Shown: positions 36,119-45,731, counted from the first letter of the stretch. The stretch: DNA of 64,000 nt from Verrucomicrobiota bacterium (GCA_013285645.1 JABDHJ010000001.1:6537-70536), one strand, 5' to 3'. Numbers and translations: made by a program. The notes: a model not told the origin generated them from the letters alone.

Positions 36119-36964
36119 CGTACCGGCTGGGGTTCCCGCATCTTAACCCCACCAATTCAAATCTAGAAACTGGCTATTTTTTTCCAGAGCGGAAAACCTA
36201 GGATGATCGCAAATTTCAGAGGGAAAATCAAAGTTATAAAAATTAAAATTTTTTGTCAGATTTGTCAGATTTTCAAAATCGACTTTTATAAGCCATTGAT
36301 TATCAATGAAAATTTGGCGGACGGGGAGGGATTCGTGAGATTTTCTGCCTATTTCGGGATCATTTTAAGCTCTTTTCAGAGCTAAGCAAAGAGTAAGCTC
36401 GGACTATCCGCCAGTACCCTTTTAATACCGTTTACTGACACTTTCACTGACAGTGTCCGGTTAGATCATGGATCAAACACAGGCTTCAGATTTATCGAGT
36501 CAGGGTTATGAGCCTGACGGTGTCTTAACTCTTTTTTCAACTTTCATCGAATTAGACCAAAACATCTTCCTTTACCACAAGTCGCTTACAATTCAGCTGG
36601 TCGGGTATTGTTTATTCACACTCAAATAATTCCCAGCGGTTTATTTGATAAATTAAATTCTGCTGCACGTTTTTTCGATTTCTACTCCACTCCGAATAAA
36701 TCCCAACGTCGGATGCAAACGCCTGAGACTCTAAATCTCAGTCAACGTACCGTAAGCATCCACAACCCACCGCTCACGATTGAGAAAATACGATGAAGGT
36801 CAGGACCACTTCCACGTCAATATCTCAAGGTGGACTACAACGATAGGTTACCCCGGTGAGGCTATCGTATGTCAATAGGTGCTCGGGCATAAGCCGCATC
36901 TCTTCTCGGCTCATGGGATACTGTAATTTTGACCGCAAATGAATTGCGGATGTTCTGAGTAGGA
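36119..36964. other. AT-rich gene-free stretch in a decay zone
   Basis: Only short frames of low quality. A small inverted repeat GACACT...AGTGTC lies near 36437-36457. A CCGCAA-ATGAA-TTGCGG hairpin near 36933-36949 follows the end of the minus-strand gene at 36965 and could act as its terminator. A minus-strand stretch at about 36825-36940 (LQYPMSREEMRLMPEHLLTY) looks protein-like but has no start of its own. Confidence 0.4.
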
Positions 36965-38329
36965 TCAATCCCCACCTTGGCCCGTGGGCGGGACCGGGCC
37001 ACCTGGCACCGGAGTCGGACTGGGACCTACTCTTTCGAAATCTTGGTAAGATGGGAGGTGACTTGTTGTATAATTGTAGTTTGCATAGTTGGTAACGGTG
37101 CAAATCGGCTGGGTAGTTGCTACTTTTTTAACCGCAAAAACCGTCCCAGCGGCCAACGATGGATCTACCGGGAGATACTTACCTGTAGAGTCCGCACTAT
37201 ACCATCGGTTGTTGTACATGAAATAGGTGGCAAGAATACCACCATGCCCGTTATCTATGAGAATCTCATCATAATCATGCGAAAGAGGTGGTGGAAGCTT
37301 GGGGCTTTGTTTGAAATTAGAGTTGTTAAATCCGTAATCGGAAAGCAGGTAGGGAGTGTTTCTGGGCAGAACATGATAGGTGTAAGAGTTCTTCGTCGCC
37401 GAGGTTAGGAGAGAGAAGCAGAAAGTATCGGTGAGAACAGCACCTGGAATCGAGACCTTAAGGGGATAGCTGTTAGTTCCCGTATTCTGGAGGTAAAGAT
37501 AATTTCCGGGAGGAATGATGGTGTCGCCTGCTGCAACACTAGGATTGGTTGTACTCACCCAATTATTGATTTGTGAGTTGAAATAGAACGAGGGGCCACT
37601 TTCGTTTAGAGCGGAACCGTTGGTCAGCGAGAGGACCAACTTGGTCATAACATTGGAAGAGTTTGTTGTCGGGATGAAGGAGATGGTGGCTTGGCTGGCG
37701 GGGAAGAGCAGGGAGAGTGTCCAGTAGGGCTGGATCAGTATTCCGGTGATGTCCCCCGAAGTGATTCGGTAGCTTTGGGAATCGCTTTGGGAAGCGATAT
37801 TGATTGATTTCTCGGTATTCGAAAGAATGGTGAAATATTTCCCCGCCAGCTTTCCCGCAGTCACGTAGGCATAATAGGTAATTGGCTGGTCCGTCCCATC
37901 GTAGGCAAGCTGGTTGTATTGCAAGGGGACGTTGCAACTGTTGAGCGGAGGGTTTCCTGCAAGCTGAAGCTGGCAGCTATTGCCTGTTGTTGCTGTCTGG
38001 GTTATTTGGAACGAACCAGTAACCGCTAAATTGTTGCCTAAAGTTAGTGTAATTGCGTTAGTCGAGTTGAAATTGCTGTTGGGAAACTGCTCGATATAAA
38101 AACCGGTGGTTGGCACATCGGTCGGATAACTGGTGAACCCGGATTGCGTAAGCAGTCCGTTACCCGGGCAAAGGTTAGCGGGAGCAATCACGGTCGTCTC
38201 GTTGGCAGGCACGGAAACATACTGAGTCCCGAGCGCGGGATCGGCGACTCCAACCTTTTGGGCTACGGCGGGACGCAATAATAGAGTTGAAGCAATTAGC
38301 AGGGATGCGGCAAAGGATGAGATTTTCAT
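36965..38329 (-). CDS. Secreted hypothetical protein, possibly of the verrucomicrobial TIGR02597 type
   Basis: 454 residues with a clear signal peptide (SSFAASLLIASTLLLRPAVAQ). The mature part is rich in Asn, Thr, Ser and Tyr and looks all-beta: SVPANETTVIAPANLCPGN near the start, TAGKLAGKYFTILSNTEKSI and IPPGNYLYLQNTGTNSYPL in the middle, and a disordered Pro-rich end (SPTPVPGGPVPP). The composition and the GKY..I-type strands resemble the paralogous TIGR02597 family of secreted verrucomicrobial proteins; this assignment is tentative. It ends just before the sulfatase on the same strand (11 bp apart), so it is probably the second gene of that operon. Confidence 0.55.
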   Translation of the reverse strand: MKISSFAASLLIASTLLLRPAVAQKVGVADPALGTQYVSVPANETTVIAPANLCPGNGLLTQSGFTSYPTDVPTTGFYIEQFPNSNFNSTNAITLTLGNNLAVTGSFQITQTATTGNSCQLQLAGNPPLNSCNVPLQYNQLAYDGTDQPITYYAYVTAGKLAGKYFTILSNTEKSINIASQSDSQSYRITSGDITGILIQPYWTLSLLFPASQATISFIPTTNSSNVMTKLVLSLTNGSALNESGPSFYFNSQINNWVSTTNPSVAAGDTIIPPGNYLYLQNTGTNSYPLKVSIPGAVLTDTFCFSLLTSATKNSYTYHVLPRNTPYLLSDYGFNNSNFKQSPKLPPPLSHDYDEILIDNGHGGILATYFMYNNRWYSADSTGKYLPVDPSLAAGTVFAVKKVATTQPICTVTNYANYNYTTSHLPSYQDFERVGPSPTPVPGGPVPPTGQGGD

Positions 38330-38340
38330 GGTTGGAACTC

Positions 38341-40371
38341 CTAAACGGCTGCCGAGCGGAGGATATAAGAGATGTCGGGTTCAGGCACCTGCTCTGTGTC
38401 AGGATTCGGGGCCCAGGCGAGTCGATAAGAGACATTCATTTCCCCGACAGGTTGAATCAGGATCATAGGGCCATTATTTCCTCCAACAGGATATCCGACG
38501 TTGGTCCATGAATTGTTGTCGGTCGATGTCTGCAGTTGATAGGAAGTGGAACTGCGGGAAAGCCAAGTGATCTGGATCGCGCTCGTTAGCTGACCGGAGT
38601 CATTGGTCCAGTTGAGCTGACCGACACTCAGGTTATCTGGAGGAACCGCAGGCTGGGCGGGCCGGGGCTGCAGTTTTGTCCAGACAGCGTTCACCAGAAG
38701 CGCCTCAAGCTCCGTCCGCTTTGTCGCGAGAAGGGAAGAGATCGGGGCCTTCTGTCCCTGACGGTAGGCCCAATTGGAATAATTGATGTATTGAAGTGGA
38801 CCTCCGATTTGAGTCGGTGTCGAAGGCTGATAATCGGTGCCTCCATCCAGAAGGGGGCGGAGATCATAGAACTCGGCATTGGCAGGCGCCACTCCATAGC
38901 CGTCGAAATAATAGGCATAGACAAACTGTTTCGTCCTGACCGCCCTGATTCTGTTTGGAGCCATAACGATCCCGTTGGGGTTCCCCGCGAGAGCTTGTCC
39001 GCACCAGATATCATCGTAAGTATATAGTATATAATCCTGAACGGCAGGACCGCTCGGATTCTTGATCAAGGAACTGTAGTTGACTCCCGAAAAGGCATAT
39101 TTATTGGAATTGATCCCAAGCACCGAACAGAGTGTCGGCAAAAAGTCTACATGGCTCACGAGCTGGTCACAAACCTGTCCTTTTCCAGCCGGATAGTCTA
39201 TTGGGTTTGACCAAATCGTCGGGACTCGGATCGCCTCGTCATAGACGGAGAATGATTTCTGTCGGAGTCCCCCATGGACAAGCCCGTACTCACCATGGTC
39301 GGCCAAGCGCACAACCCACGTATTGCTATAGATCGCTGGAGAGGTCTGCAGTAGGTTCAGGATCTGCTGGAACTGACTATCCACATGCTTCATCAGGTAG
39401 GCATAGAAATTCAGATAGTTCAACTTTTCCGTCGGCGTCGGCAATACGCCAAGACCAGCGCACTTGAGCAAATAGTCCGCCTGACAGACTGGCTTGAAGT
39501 TCTGGTGAAGCTGTTCGTTGACTGTCGGGGGAAGTTCGATCCGTGGGACTCCGTTCGTAATCGTGGTGTTGGTGGGATCGGTACTAGCTCCAGGTTGACC
39601 TTCTGGAATGAAACCAGCTTCCGCGTAAGTATTCGGATAAGTGAGAACGTCATGCGGATTGACCAAGGAAACAACCAGGCAGAAGGGCTTACCTCCGGGA
39701 TTCTCTATTTTCTCGGTGATATAAGCCAAAGCATCACTGAGAAAACGACTGTCGTGGTCAGCGATTCCCCAACCGCAGTCTCCAATCGAGGTATCACGTC
39801 CGGCATCGGGCGGGTCCCACTGGGTGAACTGATAGCGGGCAATGTCATCCCAGATCGTCACCCCGGCAGCATTCGTAATGGCGTTGCTCATGTGGAACTT
39901 CCCGATATAGGCCATCTCATAACCCGCATCGGTCATGACCGTGGCAAGGTTGGGGTAGGTCGGGTTGAGTTGATGATCAAGAGGTGCCTCCAGATTTCCC
40001 TGCGCCAGGGTATTGACCGTCAGATGCTGGGCAGGATAGAGCCCGGTGAAGAGGGTCGTCCTGGCGGGAGTGCACATGTTGGTGTTCGTGAATGCGTTCG
40101 TGAAGGTAACGCCGGTATTAGCCAGGGCGGCCTGGCAGGTCAGATTGGCCTCAGCCCAACCCGGTGGGAACCACTGCATGGCACGCTGCTGATCGGTCAG
40201 GAAAATGATGACATTGCGACCGGAGGGCACAGGGGCAGCCCGCAAGGGCCACAGGTTGAAAACACCTTCAGCGGCTAAAAGCGCGCCGGTCGCAGCCGTC
40301 ATCTTGAGAAAGTCACGACGCGGAATATTAGAAGACCCGCTTCCAGCAGGTGATGAGGTGTCGGGGTTCAT
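38341..40371 (-). CDS. Tat-exported formylglycine-dependent sulfatase
   Basis: 676 residues. The N-terminus carries a twin-arginine signal (PRRDFLKMTAATGALLAA). The catalytic domain begins NVIIFLTDQQR (metal-binding Asp and Gln). It has the sulfatase signature MCTPARTTLFTGLYPAQ, whose Cys is oxidised to formylglycine, plus GKFHMS and LADHGEYG for metal and sulfate binding. The last 80 residues form a separate beta-type domain (TWLSRSSTSYQLQTSTD) like the fibronectin/PKD-like tails seen in secreted verrucomicrobial proteins. It is divergent from the matching anaerobic sulfatase maturase. The Cys-type motif fits activation by that enzyme before Tat export. The substrate is probably a sulfated polysaccharide; identity unknown. 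Confidence 0.9.
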   Translation of the reverse strand: MNPDTSSPAGSGSSNIPRRDFLKMTAATGALLAAEGVFNLWPLRAAPVPSGRNVIIFLTDQQRAMQWFPPGWAEANLTCQAALANTGVTFTNAFTNTNMCTPARTTLFTGLYPAQHLTVNTLAQGNLEAPLDHQLNPTYPNLATVMTDAGYEMAYIGKFHMSNAITNAAGVTIWDDIARYQFTQWDPPDAGRDTSIGDCGWGIADHDSRFLSDALAYITEKIENPGGKPFCLVVSLVNPHDVLTYPNTYAEAGFIPEGQPGASTDPTNTTITNGVPRIELPPTVNEQLHQNFKPVCQADYLLKCAGLGVLPTPTEKLNYLNFYAYLMKHVDSQFQQILNLLQTSPAIYSNTWVVRLADHGEYGLVHGGLRQKSFSVYDEAIRVPTIWSNPIDYPAGKGQVCDQLVSHVDFLPTLCSVLGINSNKYAFSGVNYSSLIKNPSGPAVQDYILYTYDDIWCGQALAGNPNGIVMAPNRIRAVRTKQFVYAYYFDGYGVAPANAEFYDLRPLLDGGTDYQPSTPTQIGGPLQYINYSNWAYRQGQKAPISSLLATKRTELEALLVNAVWTKLQPRPAQPAVPPDNLSVGQLNWTNDSGQLTSAIQITWLSRSSTSYQLQTSTDNNSWTNVGYPVGGNNGPMILIQPVGEMNVSYRLAWAPNPDTEQVPEPDISYILRSAAV

Positions 40372-40372
40372 A

Positions 40373-40474
40373 TGATGTAAATATAAGATTCGTTGTTTCT
40401 GTAGGCTTATCGGCCTTGATCCATGATGTAAATATAAGATTTGTTATTTTTTTAGGCTTATCGGCCTTGATCCA
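40373..40474. repeat. Tandem 51-bp direct repeat (two copies) in the sulfatase upstream region
   Basis: Copies at 40373-40423 and 40424-40474 abut exactly. Both begin TGATGTAAATATAAGATT and end TAGGCTTATCGGCCTTGATC plus CA, with differences only in the T-rich middle. They lie immediately upstream of the sulfatase ATG (40371), inside its leader or promoter. Confidence 0.85.
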
Positions 40475-40793
40475 ATTTGATCAATTTAATTATGTTAAAT
40501 TGTATTGAGAAGAAGCGATGAATTCAGGGGCAATATTATGTTCTTTCGTGAAGGAATCGAGCTGAGACGCGGGACTGAACGGGGAAATACATGACTTACT
40601 TCATTCCATTTTGGCATTTTCGAAAAAAATCAATGGAAAGTTTTTTTTAAAAGGAATAATTTGTTGGCTGGAAATTTCAAAGTCAGATCAGGAAGCGACT
40701 CATCATTAGACTCTACGCGGTTTGCGGACAGAGATCATTGAACATTGTGAGCGAGTTCTTGCCGCTCACCGAACGAATCCACCACCTAGAGCC
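40475..40793. other. Divergent intergenic region, sulfatase / maturase
   Basis: AT-rich, with a run of A and T near 40621-40660. The maturase frame itself is open from TTG 40722. No other gene was seen. Confidence 0.5.
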
Positions 40794-42026
40794 GTGAACA
40801 CCACATCCCCCACATCTAGGAATTTCCACGTTATGGCGAAGCCGATCGGTCCGATCTGCAATCTCGACTGCACCTACTGTTACTATCTCGAGAAGGAGAC
40901 GCTCTTCCCCAAGGGGCAGGACTTCAAGATGAAGCCCGATGTCCTCGAAGCCTACATCCGCCAGTACATTGTGTCTCAGAACACCTTGGAGGTTACCTTC
41001 GCCTGGCAGGGGGGAGAGCCAACCCTGCTCGGTTTGGAGTACTTCAAAAAGATCATCGAATTACAAAAAAAGCATTCCGGCGGCAGGAAGATCAACAACA
41101 CCCTTCAGACCAACGGCACCCTGCTCAATGACAACTGGTGTCTCTTCTTAAAGGAGCATGAATTCCTAGTCGGAATCAGCATCGATGGCCCGCGACGCCT
41201 CCACGACACATACCGCCTCGACAAGGGGCAGAAACCGACCTTCGACCGGGTCATGGCAGGAATAGCACTCCTCAAAAAACACAAGGTGGAGTTCAACACT
41301 CTCACCGTGGTGAGCGTCAGCAACGCAAAGCACCCCGTCGAAGTCTATGACTTCCTGCGTGAGGTGGGATCGGGCTACATCCAGTTCATTCCGCTGGTGG
41401 AGCGTCTGCCGGCGGAGGGAGCGGCGCGCGAGGGCCTGGATTTCGCGGAGCCTCCCGAACCGGGACAGCCTGCCTCGCCCGTCACCCGGTGGAGCGTTCC
41501 TTCGGAGGCCTACGGTGATTTCCTGATCACCATCTTTGATGAATGGGTGAAGAGGGATGTTGGCCGTGTCTTTGTCCAGATGTTCGACGTCTCGCTTGGA
41601 ATCTGGTCTGGACATGGACCGGGACTCTGCATCTTCCTGAAGGATTGCGGAGAGGGACTCGCGCTAGAGCATAACGGCGACCTCTACTCTTGCGACCACT
41701 TTGTCTACCCGAAGTACAATTTGGGAAATATCCTGAACGAGTCAATCGCCGACCTCGTGAACTCAGACCGCCAGAGGGCTTTTGGTCAGGCCAAGTCAAC
41801 AACTCTCCCAAAATACTGCCTTGAGTGTGAAGTCCGCTTCGCCTGTAACGGTGAATGTCCCAAACATCGCTTCCTCACCACTCCTGATGGTGAGGAAGGC
41901 CTGAACTACCTTTGCGCGGGTTACAAAAAGTTCTTCACGCACGTGGATCCCTACATGAAAAAAATGTCCGAACTCATGCAGGCAAAAACCGCACCGGCTT
42001 CGATCATGCAGATGCTACCACTCTGA
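40794..42026 (+). CDS. Anaerobic sulfatase-maturating enzyme (radical SAM, SPASM)
   Basis: About 410 residues. It has the radical-SAM cluster motif CNLDCTYCYY (C-x3-C-x2-C), preceded by FHVMAKPIGPI as in known anaerobic sulfatase maturases. Next come AWQGGEPTLLG (SAM-binding GGE) and VGISIDGP, then the C-terminal auxiliary-cluster cysteines (CIFLKDCGEGLALEHNGDLY, YCLECEVRFACNGECPKHRF). The enzyme oxidises the Cys of C-x-P-x-R sulfatases to formylglycine in the cytoplasm; its likely client is the CTPAR sulfatase encoded divergently. The frame opens at TTG 40722; GTG 40794 gives a family-like short leader and was chosen, but neither has a good ribosome site. Confidence 0.88.
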   Translation: MNTTSPTSRNFHVMAKPIGPICNLDCTYCYYLEKETLFPKGQDFKMKPDVLEAYIRQYIVSQNTLEVTFAWQGGEPTLLGLEYFKKIIELQKKHSGGRKINNTLQTNGTLLNDNWCLFLKEHEFLVGISIDGPRRLHDTYRLDKGQKPTFDRVMAGIALLKKHKVEFNTLTVVSVSNAKHPVEVYDFLREVGSGYIQFIPLVERLPAEGAAREGLDFAEPPEPGQPASPVTRWSVPSEAYGDFLITIFDEWVKRDVGRVFVQMFDVSLGIWSGHGPGLCIFLKDCGEGLALEHNGDLYSCDHFVYPKYNLGNILNESIADLVNSDRQRAFGQAKSTTLPKYCLECEVRFACNGECPKHRFLTTPDGEEGLNYLCAGYKKFFTHVDPYMKKMSELMQAKTAPASIMQMLPL

Positions 42027-42923
42027 GCCGCTTGGCAACCGATTATCAGGAGTGGAATTAGCAAGCCACCAAGACTCTGTAGCCTAAGTTGTGAGGGCAG
42101 TTGGTGCTGTAAGTTAGAACCGAACGAATTTTACTTCATTAGGTCAGTGACCACCGAGTGAATGCTGTTTGGACGCCTAGTGGGTGCACGGTCATTTACT
42201 TACACTTTTGGAAGTCCGATTCCGCAACTCTACTAATCACAATGATTTAGTAAGAGAGGCGAGGGCCGGAATCGACCTGCTATGAAACCATTTCCAGAGG
42301 TAATAAACGTCAGATTAGAGGCGGTCAAGTCTTACCCGCTTCTTTCAACATCCTAACCGCTCTTACCCCTGTGTACCGGGTGGTGGAGATTTTAGTGGAG
42401 ATGGGATTTGTTGCAGATATGCTAACTTCAACATAGCTGGAAAGTCGCAGCCATGACCGAAGACGATCCAGATGTTGAGAGTGAAAGAATCTCCCATAAC
42501 ATCCTTGGTTAATCGGGACAGCGCCACGAGGTGGGCAAGGCGTTTGGCTGTTCAGTTTGATGTAGGTGAGCTTAGCTTCAACGGGGAAGCGTTCATAACC
42601 GAGAAGCTTTTCCAGCAATTAACTTATTTTGGCAACTCGGGTGCTATAGTTGGCGTGTGGAGTTCACAAAAGGATTACGAGAGCCATAACATTGCGGTTC
42701 ATACGCAACATTTCCGGGATCAGCTTCAGCCGATACTCGGCTCACCTTTTGACGAACGCTTCCGCACGGAGTTGATCCTTGCGCCATAGTCTCGCCCTCT
42801 CACGGCAAGCACTCGGTTAACTGCCCGGCTTTGTCGTCCCCTGAACGCGCTTACTTGCGGAAAGTAGTGGTCAAAAAACTTCGGGATTTCTCCTTTGCTT
42901 TTTCGGATCGGTCCAGATGCAGA
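42027..42923. other. Mostly non-coding region with a tRNA-like 3' fragment
   Basis: No confident gene. A plus-strand frame at 42472-42789 (105 codons) has a second half that looks protein-like (FNGEAFITEKLFQQLTYFG), but I see no known domain. A minus-strand frame at 42325-42618 overlaps it. A short tRNA-end-like sequence is annotated separately. Confidence 0.4.
42257..42275 (-). other. tRNA 3'-end-like fragment (possible old attachment site)
   Basis: The minus strand reads TCGATTCCGGCCCTCGCCT, which matches the T-loop and acceptor end common in bacterial tRNA genes. The T-stem partner and the rest of the tRNA are missing upstream, so this is not a functional tRNA. Confidence 0.35.
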
Positions 42924-43760
42924 TCAGGTGGAAGGAGGGAAATTAATTTCGGCGGTAATCTTTTTCAATTCCTTGGGATTCCAGAAATCAATCGGAGCCG
43001 ATGCCTGCCCGGCGGACTCAGCTTGTTGCTTCGCGATTGCATATATTCCGACAAAGTCATTTAAAGTCGTCACAGATAATGACGATGCATTCCCGATCGA
43101 TTTGATGACGTCTCCCGGTCGCACACCTGCCAGATAGGCCGGAGAAGTTTCACTTAGGCCCAAAACCTGAACATGAGAATTAACTTCGCCCAACAACATG
43201 TCCCCGGGAAGGTTGATGGTTGCAGCCAGAGGCTTGGGATCAGGGGGTAAGCTGTAAATAATCGTCGTGCTGTTTTCAACAGCATTATCCAAGGCCTCGA
43301 CATAAAGAAATTTGTCGATCCAAACCATGTTATTTACCTCCAGGCTGCCGTACGCTCCATCGCGGCTAATGCCTGTCGCCGGGGTGGTTTGGTCAGGCGC
43401 CCCACTTTCACCTTGATTCGACCAGCCTCCACGACGATGGCGCCCATGAGGTGAAGCGTCCTGGTCTCCGACTGATTCTCCGGAATTTCTTAAAGGTCCG
43501 TGACCTTGTGGTCCTCCAATCGGTTTATTATAGACGAACCTCAAAACCGCATTGGAATTTAAGATGGTATGGTCATCGAGCAATACCGGATATTGGACCC
43601 GCATCGCGTCCGGTTTCGGATCAAGCGGAAAAGCTTGAGACAACGGCGGGGTCGTGAGGTTATTGACAGCGACCGGGCCGGAGTCGGGCTTCTGGTTTTC
43701 CGAGGAGGCACAGGCCGTGATCAACAATGACACAAATATCAGGAGGGTACGTTGCAACAT
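42924..43760 (-). CDS. Lipoprotein with C-terminal PDZ domain
   Basis: 278 residues. The signal peptide ends in a lipobox LITAC (SLLITACASS), so it is probably lipid-anchored. The middle (about 40-150) is low-complexity (Gly, Ser, His, Arg). Residues about 195-265 form a PDZ domain: VQVLGLSETSPAYLAGVRPG, DVIKSIGNASSL, LNDFVGIYAIAK. PDZ domains bind C-terminal peptides. GspC of type II secretion also carries a PDZ, but nothing else here resembles GspC. It has the same orientation as the downstream regulators but is separated from its upstream neighbour by about 130 bases. Confidence 0.75.
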   Translation of the reverse strand: MLQRTLLIFVSLLITACASSENQKPDSGPVAVNNLTTPPLSQAFPLDPKPDAMRVQYPVLLDDHTILNSNAVLRFVYNKPIGGPQGHGPLRNSGESVGDQDASPHGRHRRGGWSNQGESGAPDQTTPATGISRDGAYGSLEVNNMVWIDKFLYVEALDNAVENSTTIIYSLPPDPKPLAATINLPGDMLLGEVNSHVQVLGLSETSPAYLAGVRPGDVIKSIGNASSLSVTTLNDFVGIYAIAKQQAESAGQASAPIDFWNPKELKKITAEINFPPST

Positions 43761-43888
43761 AAGAGGAAAGCGGGTTAGAAAATGGGGTGGTAAGATCGGA
43801 GCGTGTGATTCGAAGTCAACATCGTGGGGGAATTATTTCTCGATGAGGTTACGCGCATTGCCCCGTCCATTTTTGGAAAGCAGATGCT

Positions 43889-44890
43889 TTAAAACCCAAT
43901 CTTGACGCCGAGTTGCACGTAAGGAGCGGGATCAACCTGCGGGGTGAAGTTCGCGTCGTTGAAATCGAACTGACGATAAACGACCGCGCCTGCGGACAAT
44001 CCCACATGGATATTCTTCGCGACGGCATAGTCGGCGCCGACGCCAACCCGGACCTCGCGGTAGTCGAGTTTCCGATCATTCAGGTCCTCCATGCCGACCG
44101 AGCTTCCATAAGTCTTATCGGTATGAAAGGAACCTCCTTCAAAGCCGATCTCGATGGGCGAAAGGCGCAGGTTAGGCAGCAATTGATAATCGATCGAAGT
44201 CCGGGGAAATCCAAAATTAAGTGTCCACGCATCGGCAAAGCGCCAGCGGAGATCCAACACGGGCATCACGGGAAGCCCCGTCGTGCCGGGATTGATGGCG
44301 ACCCCGACGCGCAGGGATAAATCCTGACTAGGGTCGTAGGTGGCGCCCAAGATTCCACCCAGTTGAAAATCCTGCGATTCGATCTGGTCCCAACCGTCGA
44401 TCATTTCAAGACGCGGCGACACCGCCCCAAAGACGGCCCACTGCTCCGATAGCTTGTAACTGGCCCCGATACTGGCCGAAAGAGTCTGGAGATCGAAAGG
44501 CAGAGGGGATCCCGCCGACTGGCCGAAATCGAGCCTGTTGTAATTCAGGTCGAAACGAAGCGATAACTGGTCATTCAGAGAAGCCTTCAGACTGTAACCG
44601 AACTGGGTCGTTTGTTCCCCGAGATGGCCGCCGAGGCCCGAGTGAAGATCGGCGTCACCGACATATGTGTAGTTAAGAGTCACGTCCTCCTGGAGCGGGA
44701 GATTGGGTTGATCGAGTGATATGTTTTTGGCGTCCTTTTGATCCACGCTGTTGGAGGGAGGGTTGTCCGCAAGAAGAAGTGAAGCCGTGATTAGGAACAA
44801 GGCCCCTTGGATCACGATTCTGATGTACCACCGGTGTAATTCGACAAAAAGCGAGGCAAGACGAGATTTGACATGGAATGGATAGCTCAT
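43889..44890 (-). CDS. Outer-membrane beta-barrel protein (DUF6268-like)
   Basis: 333 residues with a hydrophobic leader (IVIQGALFLITASLLLA) and alternating beta-strands: FGYSLKASLNDQLSLRFDLN, LSASIGASYKLSEQWAVFGA, LSLRVGVAINPG, TLNFGFPRTSIDYQLLP and VRVGVGADYAVAKNIHVGLS. It ends YVQLGVKIGF, the terminal aromatic residue typical of outer-membrane barrels. The role is unknown; it is a likely outer-membrane structural or transport protein. The long N-terminal region before the leader suggests the real start could be an internal codon. Confidence 0.75.
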   Translation of the reverse strand: MSYPFHVKSRLASLFVELHRWYIRIVIQGALFLITASLLLADNPPSNSVDQKDAKNISLDQPNLPLQEDVTLNYTYVGDADLHSGLGGHLGEQTTQFGYSLKASLNDQLSLRFDLNYNRLDFGQSAGSPLPFDLQTLSASIGASYKLSEQWAVFGAVSPRLEMIDGWDQIESQDFQLGGILGATYDPSQDLSLRVGVAINPGTTGLPVMPVLDLRWRFADAWTLNFGFPRTSIDYQLLPNLRLSPIEIGFEGGSFHTDKTYGSSVGMEDLNDRKLDYREVRVGVGADYAVAKNIHVGLSAGAVVYRQFDFNDANFTPQVDPAPYVQLGVKIGF

Positions 44891-44927
44891 GCTGTTGTGA
44901 TTAGCGCTCCTTTAGCCGGCCTTGGGG

Positions 44928-44964
44928 ACAAACAGGATGAGTGGCAGAAGCCAGGGATAAACGG
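44928..44964. repeat. Copy 1 of a 37-bp imperfect repeat
   Basis: It matches 45671-45707 at 32 of 37 positions. This copy lies just after the ECF sigma stop and the other between the sigma factor and the LytTR regulator. On the minus strand this copy reads in frame as YPWLLPLILFVPKAG, a possible membrane segment; the other copy has a stop in that frame. Confidence 0.7.
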
Positions 44965-44989
44965 CCTGGAAAAGCACCCGCCGGATGGT

Positions 44990-45577
44990 TCAGCGACATT
45001 GCTCAAGCTCTTGCATCGTTTTGCGAAGGTGCACACGCATGCGGAAGAGGCGGAGCTTGAGCTTGGACAAGCCCCACCCTCTGCGTTTCGAAATTTCTTC
45101 GAGGGTAAGCCCCTCCAGGCCGACCTGGAGAATAAGGCTGCGGTCAGCCGAAGGCAGTGTGGAAAGAAGCTTATTCACCATGTCCCGTGCATGGATAGCG
45201 GCTGTGGCATCGGGAGTGGTGGCGCCCAACCAGGCAGCCTCAAAGGTCTCTGATTCCTCCGGGGTAAGATCGGTCCAGCAGATTTCGGGACGGACTTTTT
45301 GCACGCGCAGGCGGTTGAAACAAGTTGTCAGCGCCACCCGAGAAACCCAATGATTCAGCGGCGCATCGGCCCGATATTGATGCAGCCGGGAAAACATTTT
45401 CATCAAAACTTCCTGGACGATGTCTTCTTCTTGATCCCACCGTGGGAGATGACTACGAGCGATGCGGGAAATAAGGGGATGGAGATGATCGATAAGCTCT
45501 TCAGCGGCACTTTCTTCGCCCTCGTTCCATCGTCGCAGGCAGTCGACAACATCGATGATCCGTTCGCTCTGCTCCAT
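44990..45577 (-). CDS. ECF-type RNA polymerase sigma factor
   Basis: 195 residues with sigma-70 region 2 (ISRIARSHLPRWDQEEDIVQ, EVLMKMFSRLHQYRADAPL, NHWVSRVALTTCFNRLR) and region 4 (LSTLPSADRSLILQVGLEGL, TLEEISKRRGWGLSKLKLRL) separated by a short linker. It should direct RNA polymerase to a small regulon, probably envelope-related given the neighbouring outer-membrane barrel. No anti-sigma gene is present downstream; only a very short possible membrane peptide is encoded there. Confidence 0.85.
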   Translation of the reverse strand: MEQSERIIDVVDCLRRWNEGEESAAEELIDHLHPLISRIARSHLPRWDQEEDIVQEVLMKMFSRLHQYRADAPLNHWVSRVALTTCFNRLRVQKVRPEICWTDLTPEESETFEAAWLGATTPDATAAIHARDMVNKLLSTLPSADRSLILQVGLEGLTLEEISKRRGWGLSKLKLRLFRMRVHLRKTMQELEQCR

Positions 45578-45670
45578 CTTATTTTTCCGCCCGAAAGGGC
45601 ATATTGAGCAGTAAATCGATAGTGAAGATTCTCATCCCTCCTGATTAACCTTGTTTGCCGGTGGATAGCG

Positions 45671-45707
45671 GCAAACAGGATGAGCGGCAGAAGTCAGGGA
45701 TGGACGG
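45671..45707. repeat. Copy 2 of the 37-bp imperfect repeat
   Basis: Located between the sigma gene start and the response-regulator stop; see 44928-44964 for the matching copy. Confidence 0.7.
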
Positions 45708-45731
45708 TGCGCGAAGGCCGGAGGCAATTGG

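Noticed and set aside
36203-36385. 60-codon plus-strand frame
   Set aside because: Lys/Ile-rich translation of AT-rich DNA, no ribosome site or homology signal.
42255-42345. Complete tRNA gene on the minus strand
   Set aside because: Only the 3' end resembles a tRNA; I could not form the T, anticodon or acceptor stems.
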